Source of the DNA: Falciphora oryzae
Taxonomy: Eukaryota > Ascomycota > Sordariomycetes > Magnaporthales > Magnaporthaceae
DNA length: 64,000 nt
NCBI GenBank assembly: GCA_000733355.1
Contig: JNVV01000005.1
Coordinates: forward strand, 782,649 to 846,648
Direction of reading: 5' to 3'
The notes under the pieces were generated by a model, which did not search any database, was not told the DNA's origin, and was given only the letters and a program-made list of their open reading frames with translations. This document shows, piece after piece, positions 10,210-22,942 of this stretch. Made by a program: the position numbers and the translations under genes. Within the stretch, counting starts at the first letter, position 1. Every line of letters begins with the position of its first letter.

Positions 10210-13200
10210 TGTATCATAGCTCATACTACTCCTTTTTTTGGCCCTCGGGTGGACCTCCGAAGCCTCACTTCACACATAAACATAGCATCCGGAGTAGAAA
10301 AGCCGGGCCCCGCCGGGCTCACGGGGCCACGGGGCGGCGATGCCGTGAAATAGGGGCGGGACAGACAGAACATCTAGGCATGTTTTGTCCTTTTCCGAAA
10401 CGGGTGGTGGCGGCGGCATATTCCGGCGGCATCTCCATGCAGTCCGGCCGGGTGTGCTTTGGCCTCTATTCTCAGCGTTGCTTATCCCCTCTTTCGGTCC
10501 TTGCCTGATCCAAATAACCTCTTGGCAAACATCTAGACTAGAACGGGAATTTGACCCGAATCCCCTGGTTCCCCGACAAAAAAAAAAGACCCTTTTCCCC
10601 CTCACCAACGCCGCGCGGGCTGTATCGTCGTAGTCTGTATGGGGCGTGAGGAATCCTGTCGGTTGAGCGTTGTCTGTGTTAATCGGGCTGTCCGTGTTTT
10701 CCTGATGGAGTATCTCTCTACGACGGCCTTTGCGCTGCGCTAACGACTCAGGGGAAGCAAACGGGCAACGAACTCTATACAATACTCCCCCCCACGATGC
10801 GCATGTTACGTAGCATGTTTGTCATGCCCTCAAATAAGCTGGGAGATCAATCATATGGAGGGAAGGGCCGAAGAGCGAGGAATGCGGCCGGGGTACCACC
10901 CTGATAGTCAGTCGGTCGGGAATGGGAACGCTATGACGCAACGCCGGACCCACGTCAAAGAGGTCAGAACGCCCGCCGGATGTTCCATCCAGAGGGAGTT
11001 AAAGAACGGGTGGCGGCGGCGGCGGCGGGGTTGTCAAGGACGGACAGGGACAGAGGCACTTGCAGATAGAGTGTGAAATCGGCCAGCAGTCAAAACGAAA
11101 AAAAAAAAAAAAAAAAAGGCAGGCTCAAGTCAAGTGCAAGCTACGTCCAAGTCAGGTTAGCCAGGACAGCCATGTCTTGGTTTTGGTATTTGTCAAAGAG
11201 TATGCACAAAAAAGAAAGTCCTGAAAAAGAGGGGATCCGGGGGTTGATGGTGATCCACCCTTGGGGAGAGAGTGATCAAGGGAGATATGGATTATGGTTG
11301 TTTTATTTTCTTTTTTGCGGGTGTTTTGGCATCTAAGCGAGGGATGACAAAAAGAAAAAAAAAAAAAAAAAAGAATGGTCGCTCCCGTTTGCACATCACC
11401 GGGGGAGGTGCGGCGAACGGGGAGATCGGATCATGTCGCTCATTGTCAGGGGGGCAGGGACAGCAGCGATGATGGAAATAGATGAGACGGATCGTGGGCG
11501 TGCCGGAGCTGGGTATATGTGATGTGTCCCTATTGCGCGGAGAGGTTGAGGTGTCGACAGTGCTGCAAGGCGCGTGTGTGGCATGCCAAGAGGCCCGGCA
11601 AGAGGACCGATCCCCAACGGACAGCCAGCTCCTGCCAGGCCTGATACCGCGATGATGGGGATGCGATGTCAAGTAAACGAAGGCGCGTGTGGCAGGTGTG
11701 TGATTTGTTTGGGGCAGACGAGACGCTGCAGGCAGAGATCCCCGACGCTTGGAGGTTTGCACAGCCTCGTTCTGTGCCCTGCTCGGCGTGTCGGGTTCTT
11801 TTTGCTTGTCCACAGGTGCAGTGGGGGGGTTTGCCAGGGTCTTTGTGTGTCTATTTGTCCCGTTCAACTTTCTGCTCTGGCGATGGGCGCATTCGCAAGC
11901 AAGATACCAAACCATGCGAGGTGGCGGACAGCAGCAAATGGATGCTACGCAGCAACGCAGAGCGCGGACGAGGGTCGACGCCGGCAGGCATCCCGTGGGG
12001 TCGTCTCGATGCCGAGGCGTCGAGGGCCGGGGGACCAACGGGTCGCGGTGATCGGGAGGAAAGGAAGCAGAGAGGCAAGGTTAGGGGTCTCCACTCATCT
12101 CCGTGGGACGGAACGAGCTACCGTGGAAGTGCACATGTACATTGCTACGTAGCCGGGCGCCTTCAGGACGGACGGAGGCACGGCAGCCGCGGCGCAGGGA
12201 AGAAAAAGGGGCGGGGCGGGCATGACTGGGGGAGGGATGCAGCTTGCATCTTTGACGGACTCAGGTCAACCGGCTGACACCCTATTATTCTCTGTTGTTT
12301 CTTTTTCTCTTTGCCTGCCGGCCGGCGGCGGCACACCAACACACGTAAAGGGGCGACCCCGGGCATGGGTATTAACGTGACGCGTTACCGAAGGCCGAGA
12401 AGAACAAGCAAAAAATGCCTCTTTTGAAACTTTGTTTTTTTTTTTCCTTTGCCGATGTGACCAGCCAACGTGGTAACGCATCAATTCCACTTGGCCCCTT
12501 TTCCCCGCTTCTTCTTCACGATGCTTCTTTCTATCGCTTCTTCTTTTTTTTTTTTTTTTTTTTTTTTTTTCCCCCTTGCCGGTTATGTAAAGATTTCAAA
12601 GCCGGGGCGGCCGTCATGCCCGGCAGTGATGGTGGGTGCTTTCCTCCGCCGGTTCTGTCTGGTCCCTGGGCCCCTGCCTAACCCACCCCTACGATCGTAT
12701 GCACGCAACGGGGTCATTATAGGACAAGGGTGAGGGCCATGCCCCATGCCATTGCTCTGTGCTTTGCTTCTCTCGTCTGTTCTTCTCGTTTGTTCCCCTC
12801 CGCTCGCCCACATCCCGCCCACCCTTTCTTGTCTCTTTTTTCGCTTCGCTTAGTCGCTCCCTAGCTCCCCCGGCACACGCTCCCCTATAGAGATTTTGGG
12901 GAATGTTCGATATTACTACTGTATTTAGCAGGAGCACGGACAGATCGGCCTCGGGTCCCCTTCTCTCCCCTCCTCGTCTTGCCCAACGTTACCTGGAGTG
13001 TTGGAATGGAGTTTAGTCTCAGGGCCTTTCTTGGCAGGGAAGCGAGGCGTCGATTGGGGCTTGCCCCATCCCGGCTTTTCGGGACGGGCAAAGAACGTGG
13101 GAAAAACAAAAAGTGAGAAGCGAAAGACGAGGCTGCTCACCAGCTCGTCGGGATGCGGCGGCAGCCGGCTGATGGGCTGGACTCAAAGTGGTTGTTGCCC

Positions 13201-13975
13201 TGGTTGGTCAGCTGCGATCCTTTGCATGCACGATGATGATTCGGTAACGATGCAAGGTTTTTTTTCTTTTTTTTTCCCTTCAGACTCATAGATGACGGCC
13301 ACTGGCCAACGGTTCGATCCAGTACCAACGATCGACGGCAGAAAAGGACCGGTCTTTTTTTTTTTTTTTTTTTTGCTTTTCGTCAATCGCTCGACCGCCA
13401 ATGGGAAGGCCGTTCTCCATCCAGGCAGGCAGGCTGCAGGGCAGGGGGAGCGAGGTTGGATGACAGGAGGTGGAGCTTGCGGGACCTTTCATCCACCGAT
13501 CAGGTCCCCCTTTATTCTGCTTCTTTTTTGCTTTCCCCAAGGTCGCACTCGCAAAACCCCACTTGACCCAACAGACAGCGGCGACGGCACCTTTTCGACG
13601 AACGACCAGGCTCTTGCAGACATTGAGACAGGACGGGCCTCGGCTCCTGCGAGGGGACGCCCACAGCTGATGTCACCTCGCACCCTCGCGCCTCCACCGG
13701 GGTATAAAGTAACCGTCGTATAGCCGTGTTGCTGTGGATTTTTACTGTACACCATGACCAACGCCTGTCAACCTCCAAAAATGGATCACGGCAAATAGAA
13801 GGAGCAGCCAAGACAGAGACGCAACAGTGAGAACACGGCACGGTACATCTTGACCTCCATTGCAAGTGGGAAGAGGTAACCAAGCCAGACGCCGGATATT
13901 CGGTTGAGGCCCGGTGCATATGTTTGGGATGATGCATGATGACACGCAAGGGAAAAAAAGAAACTGTTGTATCGG

Positions 13976-14031
13976 GAAAAAAAAAATTTAAAAAAAAATA
14001 AAAATAAAAATAAAAAATAAAAAATAAAAAA
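13976..14031. repeat. A-rich low-complexity tract
   Basis: About 56 bases consist only of A and T, with A runs broken by single T or TTT (repeating AAAAAT units). It interrupts otherwise GC-rich intergenic DNA. Confidence 0.9.
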
Positions 14032-15521
14032 CGTCGAAAAGCGTCCTTGATGCTTTCGTTCTCTTGCTCATTCGGAGATTTTGGCTGTTTTCTAGCAAAC
14101 CCGGAAATGCGCGATGATGAGAAGGAAGCTTGACCGAGGCCGGCAGGGGGGGAGGGTATCAAGACACAGCGCCAGCCAAAACGGATGAGGCAACGAGCCC
14201 GCAAGCTGGGGCTCCGAGGCCCGGCCTGCGAGGGGGTGGGCATCGCTTTGCGATCTATTGATCCATCGAGCCTCCGATGCGCACGCAGGCGAGGTGGGCA
14301 GGCCGAGGTGGTGCGGTAGCACTCGTCTGGCACGGCACGGGGCACGCGTCGCGTAATCGCTGTGTAATATGACAGATGGATGGAGAGGGCCATATGGACA
14401 GGGAACCAAAAGTCCCGATCCGTCTTCCAGCCAGCCGGGCCAGGCAGATCGAGGCAGGCAAGGCTGGCCGGGACAAGCAGCAGGCAAGCAGGTGGTTTCT
14501 TTGCGGGAGAAACCGTCCGGACACTGCCATGAGATCGGGTCGGGTAAGGGCTGAAGGGGTTCCCGCTTCCCGCGCTTGTGTTCGCCAAGGGAATAACAGA
14601 TGGGGATGCGTGGGTGAAGGGTTGTTCAGCCGCGCGTTCCATTCGTTTCTCGACCCTTTTTAGGAAATACGCCGCAGTGAAGGGGAGGTGGCTTCGGGGA
14701 AGACGGACAGCATGAACCGACCCGCACTGTCGGGTCCATCAAGAAAGTCATCATTACGCCTTTACCTGCCCTATTCGACGTTAGACGAGTGACGGCATGG
14801 ATAGACCAGGTCATACAGATCAAGGTAGAGCCGATGAGAGCTCCCGTCCAGCAAATACATGGTAAGAGTTCCATCTCTGCTCGGCTCAAAACTCACCGGA
14901 TTCTCGGGACGTCGACGGTTCGCTCGGCCTTCCGTCCACCACCAATCTATTCATCCCCGGGCTCTGTCTTGTGAGCAATCCGGTTGACTTTTTCTGTCTG
15001 GTTTCATTCCTAGCCCACCGAGAAGTCGCCGAGAAAGATTGACACGAGGTGTATGTAGCGCCCGCCGACCTTGGCATCTCGTCCGAAGCCATGGATGCTA
15101 GCACCCGGGACGGACAGCCGCCCTGACCTGCCATTGTCAATCAAGGGGCAGCCCGGCCCCAAACGGGGTGCAGGGCCAATGTTCCGTCATCTAATAAAAC
15201 GACAATAACACTGCATCGAAAACATGGATGTGTGCAAACAAGGACGGCTGCAGAAAGATCCATACCAGGCATCGGTTATTGGTCCGTGCACTGTGTTGCA
15301 GTTGCATTGTATTCCTCTTGCGGTCTTGATTGCGACAAAAAACACAGGGGGGGAAAAAATGGACTCGATGAGAAACGCAACGAAAAAAAAAGCCCCGGCC
15401 CCTGACCTGTCAAAGTTGTCAGATCTCCATCACACGGCAAGAAAAATGGAAAGGGACTGGGGTGCGTTTCCCGCTCGGGCCCTGTCCCATGTAAAAAGTC
15501 AGCGTAAGTGCGTTGCCTGTG

Positions 15522-15522
<1 letters not shown>

Positions 15523-15566
<44 letters not shown>
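15523..15566. repeat. poly(T) run of 44
   Basis: An uninterrupted run of 44 T, the longest homopolymer in the window. Its exact length may be an assembly estimate, because homopolymers this long are sequenced poorly. Such tracts exclude nucleosomes. Confidence 0.9.
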
Positions 15567-18500
15567 CCACGTTACCCGCGCTGCACGCCGTGGTTCCTGG
15601 TCGCGGAACCGCCGACTGGGGAAAATAGTTCGCCCATATTACAGAGGCAACGCTCGAGCCTGATTGCGAGAATGATCCATCGATGAATCGGCCGGCTCCA
15701 GTAGAAATCCTCAAGTCGAGAAAGGACATCATGGCCAAGCATTCAGGTCCCCGGTATCAAGGCGAGGCGAGGCGAGGCTAAAAAACCTAGGTGGGTCAGT
15801 GGATGACACGCGCTTCCCTTCAGCAGGCCATCCGCAGGCATTTCCGGATCCACGCTCATTCTTCAACCCACACTCGCCGTTTCGAACCATAGAAAGCTTT
15901 CAAAAGCCGCGTCCATCTGCTAGCTGACTTCACAGACGAGTTCAAGCACAATCTGTATTGTTTTGATCGCTTCATAGCCGGGGCGAGTCCTGGCAATCTC
16001 GCTCGGCCCAAATTCCCGTGGCATCATCTCACGTTCTGCTGAGCCTCTTCTTTGCTGCTCACCCCTAGTTAATGCAGCAACAAAAAAAAAAAAAAAAAAA
16101 AAAACGTGCTTGGGTAGGCCCGGCTGGCACCCATCGGGAAGGGGAGTATCCGCTCTGGACATCCGGGCCAGGCAGGCGCCATCAAAATAACAAATCAATC
16201 CTTTCCTGCATGTGCATTTCCCACGCCGCCCGCCTGCGTTAGAGGTTACTATGGATAACTTTCTGCCACCGGTGTCTGAGAGTCCGGATTGTTGGGTGGA
16301 GCGCCCCGCTTTCCCTCCACGATCATCGTCCCATGGGGGGTGGCGCGCGCACGTCTTGCTGCTGACTCATCTCTTCTCAACCATGCCAAAATGACACACG
16401 GCTTTGATCAAGGTGCAGCTTCCAAGGGTTGGCAGGCCCAGGGAGAGAGAAGCTTCAAAGGAGGTGTTGAGCCAAGCGGCTCTCCGGATGTTTTTAGCAA
16501 CGAGATTGTTGTTGACCCGCAGAGGAGAAGGATGGAAGGACAGAAGAATCAAATACATAAAATAAAATATCCTTACTGGGTCCTGTTTCTTTCCAGACTC
16601 TTCCAGCACACACGCCCTCCTTGCAAAAAAAGGCCCCCTGCCTGGATGGGTTTTTGTCAGATATCACCAAGCCGCAAAACGACCTGGGGGGTGGGTGGTA
16701 TCGAAGCGATTCGACACCGCACGGGCCAGTGACCTTTAGGGTACGAAGGCCCCAAGACGGAAGAAATGTGGACACCCCAAGTACCCCCAGCCGGCAACAC
16801 CTCCCCTGACTCTGTGCTGCTGCTGAAGAACCTGCCTGTCCTGTGCGCAGCAACAAAAAAAGAAAAATGTCGGAAGCCTTGGCCCGGGGTGGGCTCCATA
16901 TAACAAGCACGATATAGGGAGGGGGTGGCGTGCAAGGGCCAAGGGTGAAACGGAACGAACTGGTGGGAGGGGTGGTGGCACGGTGGGCCTCTCGCCTCCC
17001 ATGCAGGCAAGATTGGCGATGTCGCGCGCGCCCGCACAGCGAAATCGTCAAGTGGCTCTCTTTTTTTTTTTCTTTTTTTTTTTTTTTCGGCTTCGAAACT
17101 GCCTCTGCCAGGCTGGAAAGCTGCTTTTTTTGTTTGGGCGCCGTACCCCCGCCCGAGATGCATGTTAGCACCAACAAGAAGTGTGTGTGGGCGGGCCCTT
17201 TCAAATTTCGTCGTGCGCTCTCTGACGTGCGTCACCATGGCCGCCTTGCATGCATGCCTTGCTGGTATATTGGATAAGGTATAATCTTGGTCACCATCGT
17301 CCATCCACGCACCCATCTCTATTTAGTAGGTGCTTTTGAGCTGCCCGCACGCCGCGCCGTAGAATGGCGGTTCTTGGCCAGCGAGAAAAAGGGCCGCATT
17401 GCACCCGCTAGTAACCGAATATAGGGTAATGCGTTTTAAGGGGTGAAGGTGTCGATATAGGTATATCGCGCATATCGCGTCCCTTGCACTTTAAAGCTGG
17501 GGAACCAAAAGTTGCCATCACAGACAAGCCAGTCCACTCAGCATCAGATAATCTCCGGCATTGGAAGTCGAGACCCGCCCGCAAATCCCCACTTGGTGGA
17601 GCTGCGGTCCCTTTTCTTTTCTTTCGCGTCTCCTCCGCTGCACTGCACAAGGACGCATGCAGCACGCTGCCAGACCGACAGGCCGATGGTTTTGAGGGGA
17701 GGGGGGACGTGCTGTCATTCCTTGCGACCGGGGGGCGGCATGTGGGATGTGCCCTGACGGAGCCGCTGTCAAAGGCTGCCAGGGCCAGACACACCCGTCC
17801 GGACTCCGCACGGAGAGGCTCTGGTCAGACAACCAAGGAAGCGGGCGTGTGTCATGACACATGGGCTGTGTGTAGAGAAGAGTGGCTGGCTGTTTGGGAC
17901 GAAGGCGAGGGTGCATCCCGGGGAAGCAATACGGACGTAAATGCTGGGCCAGGTGGCTGCAAAGGAGAAGGACGGGTTTGTTATGGTTGTCTTCGTCGTC
18001 ACCGCCGTCGCCGTCGTCTGGGACCTCCGCTTTGTTGTTCATATCTTCCTTTTCCAGTGTGATTTCCCGTGATTTGACGAGGTCCTTTTGAGCCATCACC
18101 CCCGTACAAACTTTCCGCCGGGAGGATTGCTGACCAAAAATGGTACCGTTCCCCGGGCGAGCTAGCCTGGTTCCGTTAGGCGCCCCGGGTTGTCACCGGC
18201 CGGACGCTGCCGCCGGGGGCGAGAAGGGAAATGGCGCCACGACATGACACATACGGTGCGCGCCGTCCAATGTCCGTCTTCTCGGCACACGGACGCCTTT
18301 TTATGCAAAGCTGCCGGGCCCTTTTTGTCGCGGGCGGCAAATCAAGTCGGGACCTGGTCCGGTCGCCAAGCTCTCTTTTGCTGCTGCTCCGCTCGCCAGA
18401 TAAACAGCGCTACCATTATCGGATTGATTGCACCGGGCCCGGAGAAGCAGTCCCACACGTCCCCCGCCCTCTCCTCGTTGCTCGTGTCCGTCCCGTGGCC

Positions 18501-21500
18501 CGGATGCTTGGAGATGGGAACAGGCAGGACGGACTGGAGAGCAGGCCTCGCGACCGAAAGGACCCGGCCACGGGGTGGGTGACGGGCGAGACGAGGGGGG
18601 GACAGCAAACGTGGTGGGCCCGGGCCCCGCAGACCCAGAAAAGCATCTTGCGACCATTCCGATTCTAGTCATTGTCGCGAACGCATCCCTGCCTCTGTCC
18701 GACCTGTCAGGGTGCCAAGTTCAGTTGACGAGATGCTTCCCGCCCGTCCAAAATTTCCCTGTTGCCGCTGCCTGCATCCGCTGGTGGGCCTGTCCATCCA
18801 GCGTGGGCTCGCAGGTGGGTGCCATCAGGCTCAGGCTCCTGGTCGGGTGGGGTTTGGTGGGGCCGAGGCCTGTCTGCGGTCCAAGGTAGGAATTGGGTGG
18901 GTAACGTTCGAGACGAGTGCGAGCAAAGATTTGGAGAGAGATCTCGCGGCACTCAGCCAGCCAGGCGCCGGGCCTGGCTCCCTGGCTTCAAGTGCCATCA
19001 AGTGCCATCATGGCTCGCCTCCCCATTGGAGAGGCTCCATCCAGCGCGGTAACGCACCCCTCCCCCTTGGCCATGACGCCCGGGACCCCTGGCGTTGCGA
19101 AGGCGGAAACGGGCAACAGGGATGGTGAGAAAGGCGGAGATAGGGCGATAAGGATGGAGCCCCTGATCCGGGGCTCGAGAGATCCGTCCAGACGAGACTC
19201 GTCGCCGGCTGCCACTTTGTCGGGCATGTCTGGCATAAATTGTTTGTTCAAACAGCTCCGGGCGAATCCGGCGTTTGTCAAATGTGACTGACGCGCCGCC
19301 CATGCTTGTTTGTCACTGATGACTGCCACCGGTTGGGTGGGGGCAGCTCGTGGCAGCCTTCAATGGCGTCTGGCCTCCTGGCTGCACTCGAAACTGGACG
19401 CCACCAGCCACGAGTTAGCCACGCGCTCCAAACGGGCGTTTTTGTCGACTCAAGTGTGGGGGTTTCGAGTCAAGCCCAAGGCCTCCCAAGGCCTTGCTTG
19501 GGCTAACCCGCAACGCGTCATGTTGGCCTCGCGACTGATTCAAGGGAGCTGGCGGGAAGCGGGAGGATGACAGATCAAGCAATGTCAGTTAAAATGGCCA
19601 AGGCTACAATCGTCGCAGCAGCGTCCCCGGGGGTTAGAGCCGCTCTTATATCACATACCGGGGGATGCGCAGATTCGGCAGAAATTCACGAGGCCGTTGG
19701 GTTTGTTCCTGTCGGCGACTGATGATGTGCACTGTCATGCCATGCGAGATCTGCATAACCCGCGGGGAGCAAAACGAACGCCGTGACGGGAGGCGCTCAG
19801 CTCGGCTTGGTGGTGTCGGGGTGCCGTCACGCTGCGGGGCCGGCCAGCGGAAATCAAATCAAATCACTTCAAGCTTTCCCCACCTTTTCGTGCTTGCATG
19901 TCGTTTCCTCAGCCGCCCCCTGAGGAGGCTTCCATCATCAGGCCAGAAGCCGGCTGGAACAATTTAATTCCTCGACGGCAGGTAAACAAGGCCGGCACCG
20001 TCTCCCGACCCCATGCTTGGTCGGCGTGCCCCCTATCGACCAACACGAAATCGAGGCCAGCACCCATGTTTCTGTCCGCTTCCATCGGCTAAGCCGTGCT
20101 ATCGCGCGGCCTGTCCGAGAGCTTCCTGGGATGCAAACACTGGCCGCCATGCCACGCTTGAGGGATTTGACAGCGGGCCGACGGGCTTACCACGCCGCTT
20201 TGGGAATATGATCGTCTGCCTGCATCGCGAGGAGACTAGCGTTTCGTTTTGCCGTGCACTGTCGACCCACCGCGACTCCTGCCATCTGCCCAGCCATGCG
20301 CCAACACAACAGGCACCTACTGGCCTCGGCGTCGCCAGAAGAACGACAGGCCATGGCGTATGGGATACGGCAGCCGCTAGTGCGAAAGATGCCGCAATGA
20401 CAATGCGCCAAGCCGACACGGCGACGGCGTCGAGTGTGGGTGCGGCGCGGGCATGCGAGGGCCACGGAAATGGCATCATCGCGGGTTTCTGCGTGGTGGA
20501 CTTAACCACCGCCACAGAAATGCGGAAGGTCGCGGCATCCGTCCTCACACAAATTAAAAGCCCCAAATGCGACGTCTCGGGGTCCTCCATGCTTGGACGC
20601 TGTTGGTAGGTGGCGGCTTTTGCTGCCGAACCATCCTTCCTCCGGATCCATCCCGGTGTATCATGGAGCAGCAGTCGATCATGGGTGGGCAGATCGAGCT
20701 CTGACCACCAGTTGGCCCTGACCATGACCACGACCACAGGTTGACCTTTGGTGGTCGACCCCGCAGGCCAGGAAGGAGCTGCGGCATCCCGTGCAGCCAG
20801 GGCGCCGAGTTACAGATGAGCGCCTGTCGAAGTCAATTGAAAGCTCTCATGTTCGGACGTCCATGGGGTGCTTCAACGGCATGGCACGGCCCAAAGAGTG
20901 GTATGGCTAACTTTAGCACCACTCGGGGCAAGGCCTTCGGGCTGACGGCCTGCAGCGCTCGACCTGGCCCCGGGCTTCTGAAACCTGGGCGTGGTGACTA
21001 AGGGCCTGGGAGGTAAGGCGCCGAAGTATCAGGTCTGGCAAGGCGAATCAAGTTTTTCTTCTGTTTGTTTGCCCACCCTCAACTTGGTTCCCGCGACCAA
21101 AATTGCCTAGTCTGGCAGGCGAACGGTGCGCTTGCGTATACGAGCGCCTCCCAAGGCTTCCTAGACAAGGCTAGGGCCCAGTGCGCTGATCCCCGCTAGA
21201 ACAATATGGGAGTAAAGCAAGAGCGCCCTTGCCTGTCGTCGGGCCCTGCTTGGGCAAGTTGGGATAGCTTCATGTGCGTGCCTTGCTTTTCCCCCAGCCT
21301 AGCCCGTTGGTATCGTGCTCGGAGGGATCGATGCTAGCGCGTCGGCATCTGCTCGGAGGATTGAATGCCTCGCTTGCCGCTGGAGAGACGGTGGTTGCAG
21401 GCCTGAAAGCTAAAAGGTGGCTTCTGGAACACCGAGGAAGAAGATGGTGCTGACCAGGAGCCTTTGGGACTCGACAGCACCACTGTATTATTGAATGGCT

Positions 21501-22400
21501 AGTATACTCTATAGCGGGTGTTCGCAAATGGCAGCGACCGCCAGCCAACCGCCGATGAGAAGTTGAACCAGATCCCCGGGACAAGGGTGGCCTGTCGTCG
21601 AGAGCGCCCTGACCCAGCCCGGGCTGCCGTCCCTTCTCTGCGCACAGCGATTTGCACATGCAAAAAAAAAAAAAAAAAAAAGCCCAAAAGACATACGAGG
21701 TCGTGGGTGGTCTGAGTTTTTGATTGATCGAATAGCAGAAGCGGGCGGGCAATGGTAATTGCTACCTGGTTCCTAGAGAGAGGTAAATGGAGGCCAAAGA
21801 GCACTCGAAACAAAGTGGCTTCTTCCTACAGAACGAGAGGGAGGTTGTCAAAGTGTGTCCACAACGGGTCATCAAGTTGTCGGTTGATTGAACAAGGTCG
21901 GGGTCAGTGGCTGACACATCTGCGGCCGACCAATTGGCTGCTCCCCTCGGGATCGGACGAGAGGCTGCTGATCTGTCCAGGGGCGTCGGTGACAGGCGCG
22001 ACCGACCAAGCCAGTGACAGCTCCCCATCACCTGCCTCGTCCCCCCCAATGGCTTTTTTGATGTCCCACACGATCGAGACACCAGATTGACACAAGCCAC
22101 ACTGGCAACCGCCACCCCTGTTCCTTTCTTCCCCAGCCAAGCCGCCAGAAGGAGCAACTTTCTTCTTGAGTTCTTGAGTCCGCGCGACCACGGCCGGATC
22201 GGCGAGCAGGTGGAGGAGCGACCAGGGACTCGACACAAGGAATTAAGATGCAACAAAACAAGCTGCTGGCCGACAAAGTCAGCGCTGCTCTGCCGACATG
22301 GCCCTTCCCTGGAGCAAAAAATAAGGCCCATGCGATCATCAGAAAAGCATCCGAGCTTATCCGCAACAGACAACGAGTCCAGGCCGGCTCCCCGGAGAGA
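15567..22400. other. gene-free region, second part of the upstream desert
   Basis: No supportable gene. It carries A23 at 16082-16104, an interrupted T tract at 17061-17087 and A20 at 21662-21681. Several open frames of 200 residues or so overlap one another on both strands. They are low-complexity, rich in Arg, Gly, Pro and Cys, lack any domain, and are what GC-rich non-coding DNA produces. I see no rRNA or tRNA boxes. Confidence 0.5.
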
Positions 22401-22909
22401 CTGGGAGCTCCCGTCTAGTAGATAACACTAGGTGTCAGCAGTAGGGCACACACGACGTAGCACCGGCTAGCTGCTCTCCCCCTAGCGCGTCCAGGGCTGG
22501 GTTCGTCCATTGGCCCGGGGCGGCGAACGCTTGCTGGTCGGTCGGCCACGACCAGACTGCTGAGGCTGCTATGGCCCTTTGATAGCCTTTTCCCTTTCTC
22601 TCTCGTTCTCTTCTCTTGTTGACCTGGACCTGGGACCCTTGCCGCGGATCTGTCGGTTGCATTGTGGCCTCTGATCGCTGACGAACACCCATCCCTGCTC
22701 GTCTTTCGCCGCCGGCCTTGGTGGCCTTGACCCAGACCAAAGCCCGCTCAGGCCATGTGCCCTGCGCTCGCTGCGGCCTCAGCCTCCATACAACCGTACG
22801 CATACCCACAACACAGCAGCACACGGTCGAGCCAAGCCGGGATCAGCTTGCGGCCCTGCCGCCAATCAAGATGCGCCCAGTCGCTGGCTGGCTGGCCTGA
22901 CAAAAGGAG

Positions 22910-22942
22910 CCTGGAGGAAGCCTGGAGGAAGCCTGGAGGAAG
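22910..22942. repeat. 11-bp minisatellite, three copies
   Basis: CCTGGAGGAAG is repeated at 22910-22920, 22921-22931 and 22932-22942. A degenerate fourth start (CCCGGAG) follows. It lies in intergenic DNA. Confidence 0.85.

Larger units (their letters stand above)
9581..15522. other. gene-free region, first part of the homeobox upstream desert
   Basis: I see no supportable gene here. Poly(A/T) runs are frequent: A20 at 11098-11117, A18 at 11355-11372, T27 at 12544-12570 and T20 at 13355-13374, plus an A-rich low-complexity patch (13976-14031). A two-copy 23-bp repeat is at 10167-10209. The longest open frame (minus strand, 13512-14642) has no domain and reads through the A-rich patch. The first few hundred bases probably hold the 3' UTR of the caspase-like gene. 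Base composition outside the runs is not AT-rich, so this is not classic RIP-degraded DNA. Confidence 0.55.

Noticed and set aside
13512..14642. 376-residue minus-strand open frame in the gene desert
   Set aside because: It runs through the A/T-only low-complexity patch, has no domain or conserved-looking motif, and competes with frames on the other strand.
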